In this document: positions 34,621-46,116 of the stretch, piece after piece
Layout: each line of letters begins with the position of its first letter
Numbering within the stretch: position 1 is the first letter of the stretch
Source of the DNA: Gigaspora rosea
Taxonomy: Eukaryota > Glomeromycota > Glomeromycetes > Diversisporales > Gigasporaceae
Assembly: GCA_003550325.1 (NCBI GenBank)
Contig: QKWP01000852.1
Span: 75,880-139,879 of the forward strand
Reading direction: 5' to 3'
DNA: 64,000 bases
Notes under the pieces: model-generated
What the model saw: the letters and a program-made list of their open reading frames with translations, nothing else
Databases searched by the model: none
What the model was told of the DNA's origin: nothing
Position numbers and translations under genes: made by a program

Positions 34621-34789
34621 ACCCGGGTCTGACCCAGACCTGGATTTTTTCTGGCCCAGGTCTGACCTGGCTCAGATTTTTTCTAACCCAAATCCAACTA
34701 ACCCAGGTTTGATCTGACCCAACCTGACACAGATTGGGTTAGACCCAGGTTGAATTAGATCTAATCCAGCTAAGACCTCTAATTGATAT

Positions 34790-36849
34790 AATCATTATAT
34801 ATTGATTGCACATTATCGATATATATTGATTAACAGCTATATATCAATATATATCAATAAAAATATCTGGTATATAACAATTATTAATATATAACAATTA
34901 TAATCACTTTTTATTATAAGTAGCTACGTGACATTGTCATGCTAAACCAAAAATATAAGTGTATATATGAACAGCATTGTATCTAGAAATATATATTAAT
35001 CTATATCATAATATTTAGTATCATAAGCCACTAAAGAATTATTAAAATCTGGCTTAAATATACATAGTTAAATTTTTTTTTAAGAGTGAACTAGCCTAAA
35101 AAAGAAACAAATACTCAAATTTTTGCAAAATGATAAATGCGTAAACAATATTCTTACAAAAGTTATATTACTATTACAAAATAATGAATTTATAACTTCT
35201 ATGGTATTTCTACAAAAATGTTAGTCAAATATATTACAAAATGATAAATATGCAATTTGAAGCTATAAATAGTTAATTTTGCATAACATAGTGTTCTAAG
35301 ATTTCAGGCAGAGGATTGGTTTTTTTTATTTTTTATTTTTTTTTTTATTTTTTTAATTTCTATAAATTAATATATACCTGTTCACATCTAAGATTATAAA
35401 AAGTAATTTTTCAGTTTGCATAACATGGAATCAGAAAATTTTAGATTTTTTTCAGATCTATCGGATAATTTTAAGATCATTATTAAGTGATACCAGAGAA
35501 CAATTAAATAGCAAAATGGAATAATTGGCATAATTAAAATTTTTTTTTTAAAAAAAAATTGGGTCGACGGGTTATACAAAACAAAAAATTAACTTTGCTA
35601 GTAAGTTCTTTTTTTGATTAGCAAATAATTAAGTTCAAAAATTGCAGTATTTCTGGTCAAACCAAATTGTTAATAATTTTGGTCAAATTTGCAGATCATT
35701 TGGCCAGATCTAGAACAAAACAACTTTAAGGATAGGGTGAACATAGATCATTTCTAATAGTAATCACGTTGTAATTATATTAAATCATGTGATTGACCAA
35801 TTAGGATTGTAAACAACGTGATCTGACCAATCGGAATTAGCAATTTTTTGTGCTACCTAAATAAATTTAGGCCTATCTAAGTTTTTTATATCAATATATG
35901 AACTGGATTTTTTCAAATATTATAAGTTCTAGAATTTTATGATTATGAAAATAAGGGCTTATTCTACATGATACCAAATTTTTGTTAAAATTGGTCACAT
36001 TTCTAAAAAGTTTTATCAGAGGCATGTGTTTAATTTCTATATAAAATCTTATAGTACCATATAGATCATATAAAAATTGATCTACGTTCACCCTACCCTT
36101 AAATGTGGTCAAATAATTTGCAAGTTTAACCAGAATTGTGAACAATAGTTTTATGATTATGTGATTAAATCACCATGCTTTATTTCTATTTTGGAAGTCT
36201 GTACAGTTCTCATCCCTACTTGTCACTTATTTTAATGATTGAATAATCGGGTAAATAAATTATTGGCTATAACCGTTTACTTAACCATATAACCGATCAT
36301 GGTCAACTAGCTATGAGCAAATTGGGAGAGCATCAGATTAGGGGGCTAAGATTAGTCAGCAATAGTGAACTAGAGAAGAAATATATAGGTAGATTTATAA
36401 ATATGTAGAAAGGAAATTTAAAAGAAAGCGATACAAAAATAAATAAAAGTCATGGGATATAATATAATAAGCATTCACTTTATTATAAAAGAGGAATTAT
36501 TATGCCTAATGCTTTTTTGAAGATATATGAAGAGTGTATACATCAGACTTATATACATGCTTGATATATATAAATAACTAAATTATTCAATTGTCAGATC
36601 AACTTCCTTCTGAAATTACTAATATTTAATGAATTGAATACCAATAAACTTCTTCTCTCATTACTATTTGCATTAAGATATTACACTCGAAACATTAATC
36701 TCGGCATCTGCTCTGCTAACTCTTTATTGGGCTAGCAGATTCGCAATAATATATAAAGACTTTGATTGTTTAACGATGCTTAGTATTGTCCATGCATCAA
36801 ACCAATTCACTTTTATGTGTCACAGAATAATGTAGTATAGAATTCGAGT
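34790..36849. other. No gene seen; AT-rich with an old repeat
   Basis: The only recognisable item is the repeat at about 35390-35610 shared with 5923-6225. Minus frames at 35394-35579 and 35891-36145 look spurious. Confidence 0.45.
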
Positions 36850-37680
36850 AAGGTAACTAAATATTTATATAAAAGGATATATATAGAAATTGGAAAAACT
36901 ATATAGTAATAAGAAAGTTCTATATATGGTAATAACATAGGGTAAATATGGAGAAACAAATTAGGAAAGGGACGAAGAATAAAATTAGTAACAAAGTAGG
37001 ATAATTATAAGGCAGTAGTAGTATAAGGAAATCCTGTGATTTTTGGGCACAGAAATATTATCATAGTAACACTGATAATAACTAACTGATAACTGACTGC
37101 CATTCCAAGTAATTAGAGGTCTGACTTGATAAATAATATCACTGAATATTTACTAAATATTCGAATATTCAAATATATAATTTTTCACTAAATGAATATT
37201 CGAATATTTAAAATTTCACTGAATATATTCATTGAATATTCATTGAATATATATATATATATATACATATAATTTTATAATTTTATTTATTTTTTAATAA
37301 TTTATTTGCAGTTTTATTGGCTTATTTAAGTAAGATATTATATAATTTTTAAAATTGAAATATATTTAATATTCAATAAATATTCAGTAATATTCATTGA
37401 ATTTATTAAAATTTTTGAACAATATTCGAATAAAAAATATCTTGAACAAATGAATATTCGAATACTTATTTTTTGAACAAGTCAGACCTCTACCAGTAAT
37501 AATGAAGAGTGAGTATAGAAAAACAAATTAGGAAAGGGCGAATAATAAAAATAAAGAATGATTGGTGGTACGATCAATTTAATAATATCATAATCATAAG
37601 GCAGGAGTAGAATGAGTTAATATCATGATATAGAGGTGCAGAAATATTATGATAGTAACTTACTGGACTCAAGGGCTTGA
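36850..37680. repeat. Imperfect direct repeats around a MITE
   Basis: The block at 36880-37075 (gagaaacaaattaggaaagg, aaggcagtagtag, gcacagaaatattatcatag) recurs at 37505-37670 (gaaaaacaaattaggaaagg, aaggcaggagtag, gcagaaatattatgatagta). The hAT-type MITE 37114-37492 lies between the copies. Confidence 0.7.
37114..37492. mobile_element. hAT-type MITE, 379 bp
   Basis: The inverted ends tagaggtctgacttg are perfect (15 bases). The flanks are caagtaat (37106-37113) and ccagtaat (37493-37500), 7 of 8 identical. Inside are many gaatattcgaata words, themselves inverted. The ends resemble those of the 27494-34781 shell. Confidence 0.88.
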
Positions 37681-37736
37681 TATATAGTTTTAATTAAATT
37701 ACACTATATAGTTGAAAAGAACTAATTAAAGATATA

Positions 37737-38056
37737 CAGTGCGGGACACCTAAAGGCTTTACAAACTTTAAAAGCTATTAATATTCAATATAAAAACAAT
37801 ATCACAAAAAATAGGTAGTTTAGCTAATTTGCTACAACTTAGCAGCCTTAATTTTACAAAAATTATTGTATATCAATTAATGATCTTAAATTATAGTATT
37901 TTTATATGATGCGTAAAAATTTAGCCAAAAATGTAACAAGTCACATGTTTTAGCCTTCTGCTATTGGCTAATTTTAAAATTAAAATTAATTATTAGCCAA
38001 TCAAAATTGAAAATGTGACAAATTTCATAATTTTTGCCTTTAGGTGTCCTGTACTA
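37737..38056. mobile_element. TA-target MITE, 320 bp
   Basis: The ends are cagtgcgggacacctaaagg and the inverted tagtacaggacacctaaagg, continuing c, flanked by TA at 37735-37736 and 38057-38058. The size, TA target and CAGT-type end fit Tc1/mariner. Non-coding. Confidence 0.83.
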
Positions 38057-38615
38057 TAATATGCTTGGCAAGGTCCAGAATGGATTAACTTACTAGTTTC
38101 TTTGGACATTTAATTATAGGCGCCTCTCACATACTTCTGTACAGCATATAAGAGAACTCTTAATAATACTAACAGAGGTATTATTTACTTTTTTGTGTTT
38201 AATCAATAACCGATCAAAAAAATTAAATCCATCGCACTATAAGTACGAACACACATATGAACTAATAATAGAATTATAAAGTCACAAGTTTCAATCTTCC
38301 AATCAGATCCTCAGATTTGTACACTCTCCAATAAAATATATACTTCGTACTTTATACTACATTCCTGGTATTTAAAAAATTAAGATATTTTTAAATGATC
38401 GGCATAAATAATATTAATTTTTGAGATAAATTCGAGTTGCTAAAGTTAACAAATCAATTATAAGCAATACAGGTCCTGTGAAAATAGCTATGGAAAAGGT
38501 AAGATCTAATATGCAAAATCAAGAATTCAAGAGGTAAGACTATTTGCAATGACCTTCTGCAAACAGTAATTATAACTAAATAAGGAATGCGATAGGAATC
38601 ATAGTGTGAATACTC
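38057..38615. other. No gene seen
   Basis: AT-rich. A short block near 38335-38385 (acttcgtactttatactaca) recurs near 41145 (acttcgtactttgtactata). Confidence 0.4.
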
Positions 38616-39870
38616 TTTGTTACACTCTGTTCGCAACATAACAATATTTATTTTTAAATCAATGACCACACAAAGAAATTAATATATTATTATAATATTT
38701 TAGAATGATTCTCTGATCACACAATGTCCAATGCACAAAATGTTTATTGCACTAATAAATTAGATAAACAGGCTTTTAATCAAGTGCTAAATAAGGAACC
38801 CAATATATCATACAATGGAACAATATTTTTGGTTCATGCTGCATTTTTTATCGTGCCTAGGAAACCACACATACCATTTAATACCAGATTATTCAATACA
38901 ATAGCTGCTCAATATGTATGTATCAAGGCAGCTTTTGTTTTGAATCTATTCACCCAATCGAACATGTGGTAAGCCCGGTTATGGTCACATGTTCGATCAA
39001 TCAAGAGATCTTAAGCATGCAGTATGTAATTGGTGATGTAAGTATGCAGTAATTAATTATACAATTATAATATAGATATAATGAAAATAATTAGTATTAG
39101 CAAGTATGTATAAATTAAGTAAGTATGGTAATTGGATTTGAATCTTTTTTGCCAACTTTCATTCTGGTTACATCAACTTTTTCTCCTGGCCTAAAAATAA
39201 AGCAATACTGCTTTAATTGGCCTGATGAGATGGCAGCCTTAAATTGTGACCATAAAGTTACCTGCTGAGTCAGCAGCCAAAATATTGTGGCCAGTCAGAC
39301 GTATGTAGAAATAGCTTGTTGTAACGACAATGTTATTTTAGTTTAAAAAAAAATTCGATGTTAAATCAAGCACCAAATAAGGAATTTTAATATATTATTA
39401 TAAATATTACTGCTTATACAGAACAAAGTCTTCGCTTTATACCACATTTTTTATCGTGCTACTAGGAAATCAAATATTATTTAATACTAGATTATTCAAT
39501 ACAAGCATGCAATTTAAAATTTGATATTCAAATAAAGTGTCAGATGGAGAATTTAATACATAATTATAAATGTTACTACTTATATAATGGAACAATGTTT
39601 TCAGTTTACCGCTTATACAATAAAACAATATTTTCAGTTCATATCGCATTTTTTTATTGTGTTACTAGAAAATCATATCTGCCATTTACTATAACATGCA
39701 CATTATGCTCAACTATAATTTTTGTTACTCTCTGTTCCTAACATATTTTTAAATCAATAACCAGACAAAGAAATTAATATATCATTATTATGGTTTAGAA
39801 TGATTTTCTGATCATGCACTATCTAATGCGCAAAATTTTTATTGCACTAATTAAAAAATTATGCATACAA
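38616..39870. repeat. Diverged direct repeat, ~1.1 kb period
   Basis: 38625-38760 (gttacactctgttcgcaaca, then aaagaaattaatatattatt, then tgcacaaaatgtttattgca) matches 39725-39860 in the same order. The neighbouring block aatggaacaatattttt followed by cattttttatcgtg recurs near 38815, 39415 and 39585. Short plus frames here are not conserved as protein. Confidence 0.6.
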
Positions 39871-40080
39871 TACTAGAAGAAAAGCCCATTTAATGCAAAA
39901 TATAAAAATATCAAGAATAATCTATGTGAGGTTATATTTGAGCATTATAGTAAAATTTTTTTTGGTTAGTGGTTTTGGTTTGGTATATAAGCTACATTTC
40001 ATACATTAGATCAAACTTTCACCCATTTTTACTTTTTTTTGAAATACAACGTCTTTAAAAAAAAAAAAAAACAACATTTC

Positions 40081-40081
<1 letters not shown>

Positions 40082-40129
<48 letters not shown>

Positions 40130-40466
40130 NNNNNNNNNNNNNNNNNNNNNNNNNNNNNNNNNNNNNNNNNNNNNNNNNNNNNNNNNNNNNNNNNNNNNNN
40201 NNNNNNNNNNNNNNNNNNNNNNNNNNNNNNNNNNNNNNNNNNNNNNNNNNNNNNNNNNNNNNNNNNNNNNNNNNNNNNNNNNNNNNNNNNNNNNNNNNNN
40301 NNNNNNNNNNNNNNNNNNNNNNNNNNNNNNNNNNNNNNNNNNNNNNNNNNNNNNNNNNNNNNNNNNNNNNNNNNNNNNNNNNNNNNNNNNNNNNNNNNNN
40401 NNNNNNNNNNNNNNNNNNNNNNNNNNNNNNNNNNNNNNNNNNNNNNNNNNNNNNNNNNNNNNNNNN
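40082..40466. other. Poly-A run and assembly gap
   Basis: A poly-A tract of nearly 50 bases (40085-40129) runs into 337 undetermined bases (40130-40466). Any reading frame crossing this region is an artefact. Confidence 0.97.
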
Positions 40467-40687
40467 CCCCTCTCTTCCTTTTACCCCTCTTTCCCTTTTA
40501 CCCCTCTCTCCCTTTTACCCCTCTCTCCCTTTTACCCCTCTCTCCCTTTTACCCCTCTCTCCCTTTTACCCCTCTCTCCCTTTTACCCCTCTCTTCCTTT
40601 TACCCCTCTCTTCCTTTTACCCCTCTCTTCCTTTTATCCCTCTCTCCCTTTTACCCCTCTCTTCCTTTTACTCCTTTCTCCTTTTTA
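40467..40687. repeat. 17-bp pyrimidine minisatellite
   Basis: About twelve copies of cccttttacccctctct, with minor tt/ct variants, start directly at the gap edge. The strand is almost purely pyrimidine. The gap plus poly-A on the other side suggests an array too long or too simple to assemble. Confidence 0.93.
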
Positions 40688-40734
40688 CCTACCGGATTAC
40701 TATTATAGGCCAGATTTTTTATTAGCACATTTCA

Positions 40735-40925
40735 AATATAACATTTATAAAAATTACCCCATTAGCATTCTTTAAAATATACCTATTTTGCCATTTAGCA
40801 GGTTTCAAATATAACCTTTTTCTCCAATACCTACTTTTCAAATATAACCTTTTTTGAAAAACGGCACTCCATTAGCTATTTTTCAACTATGACCTTATAT
40901 AGATTATTCAGGGTCCTATCAAGAC
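40735..40925 (-). repeat. Dispersed repeat R3 (aaaggttatatttgaaa), copy 1
   Basis: The complement of caaatataacctttttc repeats three or four times. The same words run on the plus strand at 42410-42640 and 53363-53590, each next to a gggtcctg/caggacc motif. The family is unknown and non-coding. Confidence 0.6.
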
Positions 40926-41605
40926 TATACTCATTGGTGCACAATGATCCCAATATGAGCAGAATTCTGATGAAGTCATAAGGATGGATTATTTAATCAG
41001 ATGTACTATACTATTTAACTACTTTGTACTCTGTTCCTAGTATATGCACGTACACAGATATAGAAATATCTGAAGTCTTGAAATTTAATCAACCAATTAA
41101 TTCTCAGATTTTGCTGCCTTCATTTAACTCTTTAGTAAACCATACACTTCGTACTTTGTACTATATTTTTGGTATTAATAATTTTTATAAAATTTATCAA
41201 ATTTTTTCAAAATTTCACAATGTTTTCTCATAACTAATAATTTAAATTGGCTCAAATTTTTACTATGAATAAAATTTTTATTTACTATTATATTAAAATT
41301 TTAGCCAGTTTGAATTGATGGTTCTTGAGAATTGTTCATAAACAATAGTTAATTTTTTTAAAAAAATTAAACCTATTATTTACTTTCTCGAGAACTATTA
41401 ATCTAAATCAGCTGGATTTTTAATATATTATAGTTAAATGAATATATAATTTGCAGTAAAATTTGACCTGATTTGGATTATCAGTTATCAAGAAAACATT
41501 TGTGAAAGTTTGAAAAATCTGACAAATTTTTGTTATATATCATTAATAATCAATAATGAGCAGGGTATTGCATATTAATTGTAATCTAAAAGATTACTAT
41601 TGATA

Positions 41606-42171
41606 TAAGGGAGAAGGGGGTATTGTGGACAGGGCGGGTATTTTATGATCTAGTGATCAGAATTGAATAATTTTTATAACATTCGAATCATCTCAAAGAG
41701 ATGAATCGAATGGTATAAAAATCATCCAATTCCAATCACTATATCACAAAATATCATTATTTATACAAAATATAAGTTTTTGTATATATTTGAAAACTGC
41801 AAATTTTTACATAATATACCTTTAACGATCTTGAGATCCTGTAATTGGATTTTAATAATTTTGTGCTTGTTAGAATCATCTCGCTGAGATGGTCATTTTG
41901 TGGTAAAATTATCCAAAACGGACCAGTAGATCAAATTTTATCAATGTGTTCACAATACCCCCCCTTTCTTATAAAATTTAATTTTTATATTCTATTTTGT
42001 GTACCAATTATTTATATCTAAAACAATATATAATATAAAGATTTTTTTGCAGTAATTTATTTTTTATTAAGCATAGTTCAAATAATAAAAATTGTATAAA
42101 AATCTATTTGATTTTTAAACAGTTTTATTAGTAGAAACTTTAACATGTCCATAATACCCCTGTCTCCTTTA
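41606..42171. mobile_element. TA-target MITE, uninterrupted sister of 26010-27123
   Basis: The ends are taagggagaagggggtattg and the inverted taaaggagacaggggtatta, with TA at 41604-41605 and 42172-42173. The sequence matches 26010-27123 throughout except that the 529-bp TTAA element is absent. Non-coding. Confidence 0.86.
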
Positions 42172-42409
42172 TATTATCTCTGAAATTTTGCTAATATATC
42201 ACTGTAAATTTAAATTTTATTTTGATTTAGTTAAGAAATAGGAAATAAAAAAATTTATATATAATTTAATCTGGTATATAAAAGTTTAGATAAATTTTAG
42301 ATTTTTTATATATAGTATATATAAAAGTGGGTATCAAATCTAAAAATTTTTGGGGTAAATTTCTTCAAATCCTATAATCTTATTTCCTTTTACATTATAT
42401 ATAGTTGTC

Positions 42410-42640
42410 CAGGGTCCTGGTCAGAGTAGGACACTATACAATATATTTAAAGGTTATATTAAAATTTTGGCTAAAAAAGTTACTTTTTACAAAAACGTTA
42501 TATTTAAAAAGAAAATAATTGACCAAGAGGTTATATTTAAAAGTAAATAAAAGCTTTTAATATTATATTATTAAAAGTGAATAAAGTTAATATTTTAAAA
42601 AGGTTACATTTAAAATTTGGATAAAAAGACTTTATAAATT
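42410..42640 (+). repeat. Dispersed repeat R3, copy 2
   Basis: It starts ccagggtcctggtcagag, then has aggttatattaaaattttgg, aaaaacgttatatttaaaa and gaggttatatttaaaag. It closely matches 53363-53590. Confidence 0.65.
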
Positions 42641-42814
42641 ATTTGCACTACAATATTTACATTATAAAGATAATCTAGATTTTGTTATTTAAAACAATTA
42701 TTATAAAATGCACCTATGGAATTTTACTACCATAGGTAAATTAGATTTGCAAATTTGTGTAACAAAAACAAAAAAATAAACTTTTATAAAACAAAAAATA
42801 AATTTTAATTACTT

Positions 42815-43045
42815 TAGGGTTAGGGTAAGGCCCGGAGTTTATTAGGGCATTAGTATATACAAAATCTGGCAAGGAATTTTTTTTTATTAGAGCCACAAAG
42901 GTGATTTCATAAGTAAAATTTTGAGATATGAACGTTTTTTAAAAAAAATAAACAAAGAAATGAAATTTTATTTTACACCTGATCTTAAATTTTGATTGGC
43001 TGTTCTAATCGTTTTGTGTAACATGGTGTAAAAATACCATAGGCG
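42815..43045 (+). repeat. Dispersed repeat R2, copy 1
   Basis: It shares, in order, a ttagggt block, a ggcaaggaatttttttt-type block, gatttcataagtaaaatttt, and cacctgatcttaaattttga. Other copies are at about 48645-48810, 50750-50945 and 52395-52590. Non-coding. Confidence 0.65.
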
Positions 43046-43089
43046 CGTTTTAGTAAAACTTATTTAAAATATTTTAAATTTTGAAAACT

Positions 43090-44050
43090 TGTATTAATAT
43101 TATTTTCATAAATTCTTGATTAAATTTAATAAAAATTTTTAATTTGATTTCTATGAATTTGTAAAATTAAAATAAAATAATTTTTATCAAATTTGGTAGA
43201 AATATTTTTAATAAAAGTTCTTATAAACAATTTTGATATATAATATATTTTTAGAAGTAAAATACTTTTATTAAAGATATTACTGTAAGTTCTTGACCAA
43301 ATTTATAAATTTTTTTATTTGAATTTTACAAATCTGTAGAATTAAAATAAAAAAATTTCATTAAATTTGGTCAAGAACTTGCAGAGATATTTTTGATAAA
43401 ATTTCTTGTAAGCAATATATATTTTTAGAAATAAAAAAAACTTTTATTAAAGATATCTCTACAAGCTTTTGCCCTATAGATTTGTAAAATTAAAATAAAA
43501 AAATTTTTATTAAATTTAGTCAAGAACTCATAAAAATATTTTTAATGAAAGTTTTTGTAAACAATTGTATAGCTTCTTTGTAATATATACATTTTTAGAA
43601 ATAAAAAAATTTATTAAAGATATCTTTGCAAGTTCTTAATCAAATTAAATAAAAATTTTTTATTTAAATTCTACAAATCTGTAGAATTAAAATAAAAATT
43701 TTTATTAAATTTGGTCAAGAACTCATAGAGATATAAAATTTTGGTACAGCTTCATTGTAATATACATTTTTGAAAATGAAAAAAAACTTTCATCAAGGAT
43801 ATCTCTATGAGTTTTTGACCAAATTCTAAAATTATTTTTTTACAGATTTGTAGAATTAAATAAAAAATTTTTATTAAATTTGATTAAGAACTTGCAGTAA
43901 TATTTTTAATAAAAGTTTTTTTATTTTTAAAAACATATATTATAAAGAAGATATTTTTATAAGTTTTTGACCAAATTTGATGAAAATTTTTTATTATAAT
44001 TCTACAAATCCATAGAATTCAAATAAAAAATATTTATCAAATTTGGTCAA
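43090..44050. repeat. Array of six hairpin units (~170 bp each)
   Basis: Hairpin centres lie near 43155, 43330, 43475, 43672, 43847 and 44005, with stems built on gaccaaattt and ttctacaaatctgtagaatt. Linkers hold agatatct and atatatttttaga. Same family as 9050-9960. Confidence 0.82.
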
Positions 44051-44052
44051 AA

Positions 44053-44190
44053 ACTCATTGAGATAATCATATTAGCTAATAAAAAATATTATATAGTCTG
44101 ATCAAAATTGGATTGGTTAGCTAATTTTAACTAGCCAATCTAATTTTTGGTTAGACTATAATATTTTTTTATTAGCTAATATGTATTAAT
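44053..44190. repeat. Palindromic MITE-like hairpin
   Basis: Arms tattagctaataaaaaatat and its complement at 44170-44190 continue through tatagtct and ccaat to a centre near 44117. About 138 bases. No flanking duplication was identified. Confidence 0.75.
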
Positions 44191-44299
44191 AAAAATTTAA
44201 AATATTTAAATAACAAAATTAAAGAATCATAGTATGATAGTATTTATTATAGTATGAATAACAATACTTTAAAAAAATAGTATTGTATTTGTCAATTGG

Positions 44300-44755
44300 G
44301 TAAAATTAATTAAAGATATATCTGCAGATTTTTGGAATTTATTATTAAAAATTTTAAAAATATTTAATAGTGAATAACTTTTGTTTCACTCATCTGTTTT
44401 TGATAAAACAACTACCAAAATGTTCACATTGATGAGGCAGTTCTAATAAACCCAAAATCGCTAAAATCCTATTACTGGATTCAGAGATCATTAACGATTT
44501 GTGTCACTTCAGGTATTTAAGGATTGGTTTTTTGCAATCCTTAAATACTTGAAGTGACACAGATCATTAACGATCTCTGGATTCAGTAATTGAATTTTAG
44601 CAATTTTGGGTTCATTAGAATCGTCTTATCAATGTAAACATTTTGGTAGTTGTTTTACCAAAAATGAACCAGTGGAACAAAAGTTATTCACTGTTAAAGA
44701 TTTTTGAAATTTTTAATAATAAATTCCAGAAATATGCGGATATAATTAAAGTTTA
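44300..44755. repeat. Long foldback, arms ~220 bp
   Basis: The palindrome is centred near 44533 (ggattggttttttgcaatcc). Arms run through cttcaagtatttaa-type, gatcattaacgat, ggattcag, aattttgggttcattagaat, aaacattttggtagttgttt and gaataactttt. The module containing ttttgggttcattagaatcg is also in the elements at 11564, 26010 and 41606. Confidence 0.85.
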
Positions 44756-44999
44756 TATATAAAATATAGTTAATTAGCACTAGTAATGTGAATAAAAAAT
44801 TTAAAAAGTTTATATTAAAGCTAATATAGTCTTTATATATATTGTTCAGGTTTTTGTTAGCATAATGTTTAATATATATAAAAATTTTATTCCTGTCATT
44901 TTTAATTAGTGCACTGAAATTGATTTAAACATTAGTTTTTGCATATTTTTGCTTTGCATATATTGGGATTCTTTGCTGGGCTGATTCAGAAGTCAAAAT

Positions 45000-45310
45000 T
45001 TGCACTCTCCAATTGGGGATGGCTAAAGCCAGATGCATTTATATGTTTTTGATTATTTAATTAAAATTAGGGTAGGGGTTAGTTAGGAGTTAGGATTAGT
45101 GCTTAATTTATAAATAAAAATTTCTTTCTGACATTTTTTATTAATGCTCCTATACAGGTTTAGATACTCATTTTTTGTATTTTCACATTTTTCACTTTTT
45201 TCTTTGTTTTTGTCTCGTCGAGCTGATCATAAAAATCAAATTTTACGATTTGATTGGCTTTATATCACGTGAACACATTTGGCTTTAGACGAACCCTCCA
45301 ATTGGCTATT
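45000..45310 (+). repeat. Dispersed repeat R1, copy 3
   Basis: The most complete R1 copy: gtttttgattatttaattaa, ttagggtaggggttag, gacattttttattaatgctc, a pyrimidine tract, gagctgatcataaaaatcaa. It gives the empty site for the 7868-8641 insertion. Confidence 0.65.
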
Positions 45311-46116
45311 TCCTCTCTAGGAGTTTGTATTACTCATACAATTTAGGATTGGATACAGGAAATTTTTGAGGCATGCTCTCTATAAAGATTATGATTGGCT
45401 AATTTATATAAATCAACTGACCAATAAATTAATATACTAAACTTTATTTTTACTATCTTTTTTGAATTTTTAAAAAAAATACTTTTCTTTAGTCGGTTAT
45501 TTATTAAGAACTACTATCTTGTTTATATAGATTTAGCTTTTATAATTTTAAATTGACTATAAGTATCAAAATAAAATTGGCTTGTAAATTTTTACTCTTG
45601 ATTCTTTTGCAAAATAAAATCTAATTATCAAAGTGAATTTATAAAATTAAATTATAAATCATATAAATAATGTCTAATTTATCATTTCACAAGAAAATAA
45701 GTTAGATGGTATCTATATGATTTACAATAAGAAATATTTGAAAACAATAGTAAATAATGCACTTTATTGTAAACGAATAAATTTACTGCTACAATGTTTT
45801 ATTTTATAATTATAAATATTTTAATAAAAAATAAAAATCTTATAAAATTTGCTTAGAAAAACTAAATAAACATAACTAAGTTTGGGCTATAGCCATGATA
45901 ATTTTTTTTACTATAACTCTGGTACACTCTATAAAAAAATCCACCTGGATATGCACGTATTTCTATGGAAAAGTACAGTGATATATAGAATGGCTAGAGA
46001 ACTAGTTTGCATATATGAATTCTGTATTGGCACAACTAAAATAAACCGAATTGGACTATCTGCCCAAATATTTTGGACCATTATGGACCAGGTTTTCATC
46101 AGCAAATTTATAATAG
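45311..46116. other. No gene recognised
   Basis: AT-rich. A 79-residue plus frame at 45882-46121 (MGYSHDNFFYYNSGTLYKKI and onward) has no recognisable motif and no support beyond being open. Confidence 0.4.

Larger units (their letters stand above)
27494..34781. mobile_element. Large hAT-type shell with nested elements, 7.3 kb
   Basis: The inverted ends share tagaggtctta (tagaggtcttaataggtc at left, tagaggtcttagctggatta inverted at right). The 8-bp duplication attgatat is perfect at 27486-27493 and 34782-34789. Both subterminal regions are dense in ggtctgacc/ggtcaggt words (27500-27660, 34620-34770). Inside are a MITE (28900-29148), a gag/LTR remnant (about 29.4-31.85 kb), a 58-bp tandem array, a second MITE (32275-32854) and retroposon copy D. 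No transposase of its own was recognised. Confidence 0.85.

Noticed and set aside
37114..37492. AT microsatellite as the reason for the gaatattcgaata cluster
   Set aside because: Perfect inverted ends and an 8-bp flanking duplication show a MITE.
40039..40725. 228-residue frame
   Set aside because: It crosses the assembly gap, poly-A and the 17-bp minisatellite.
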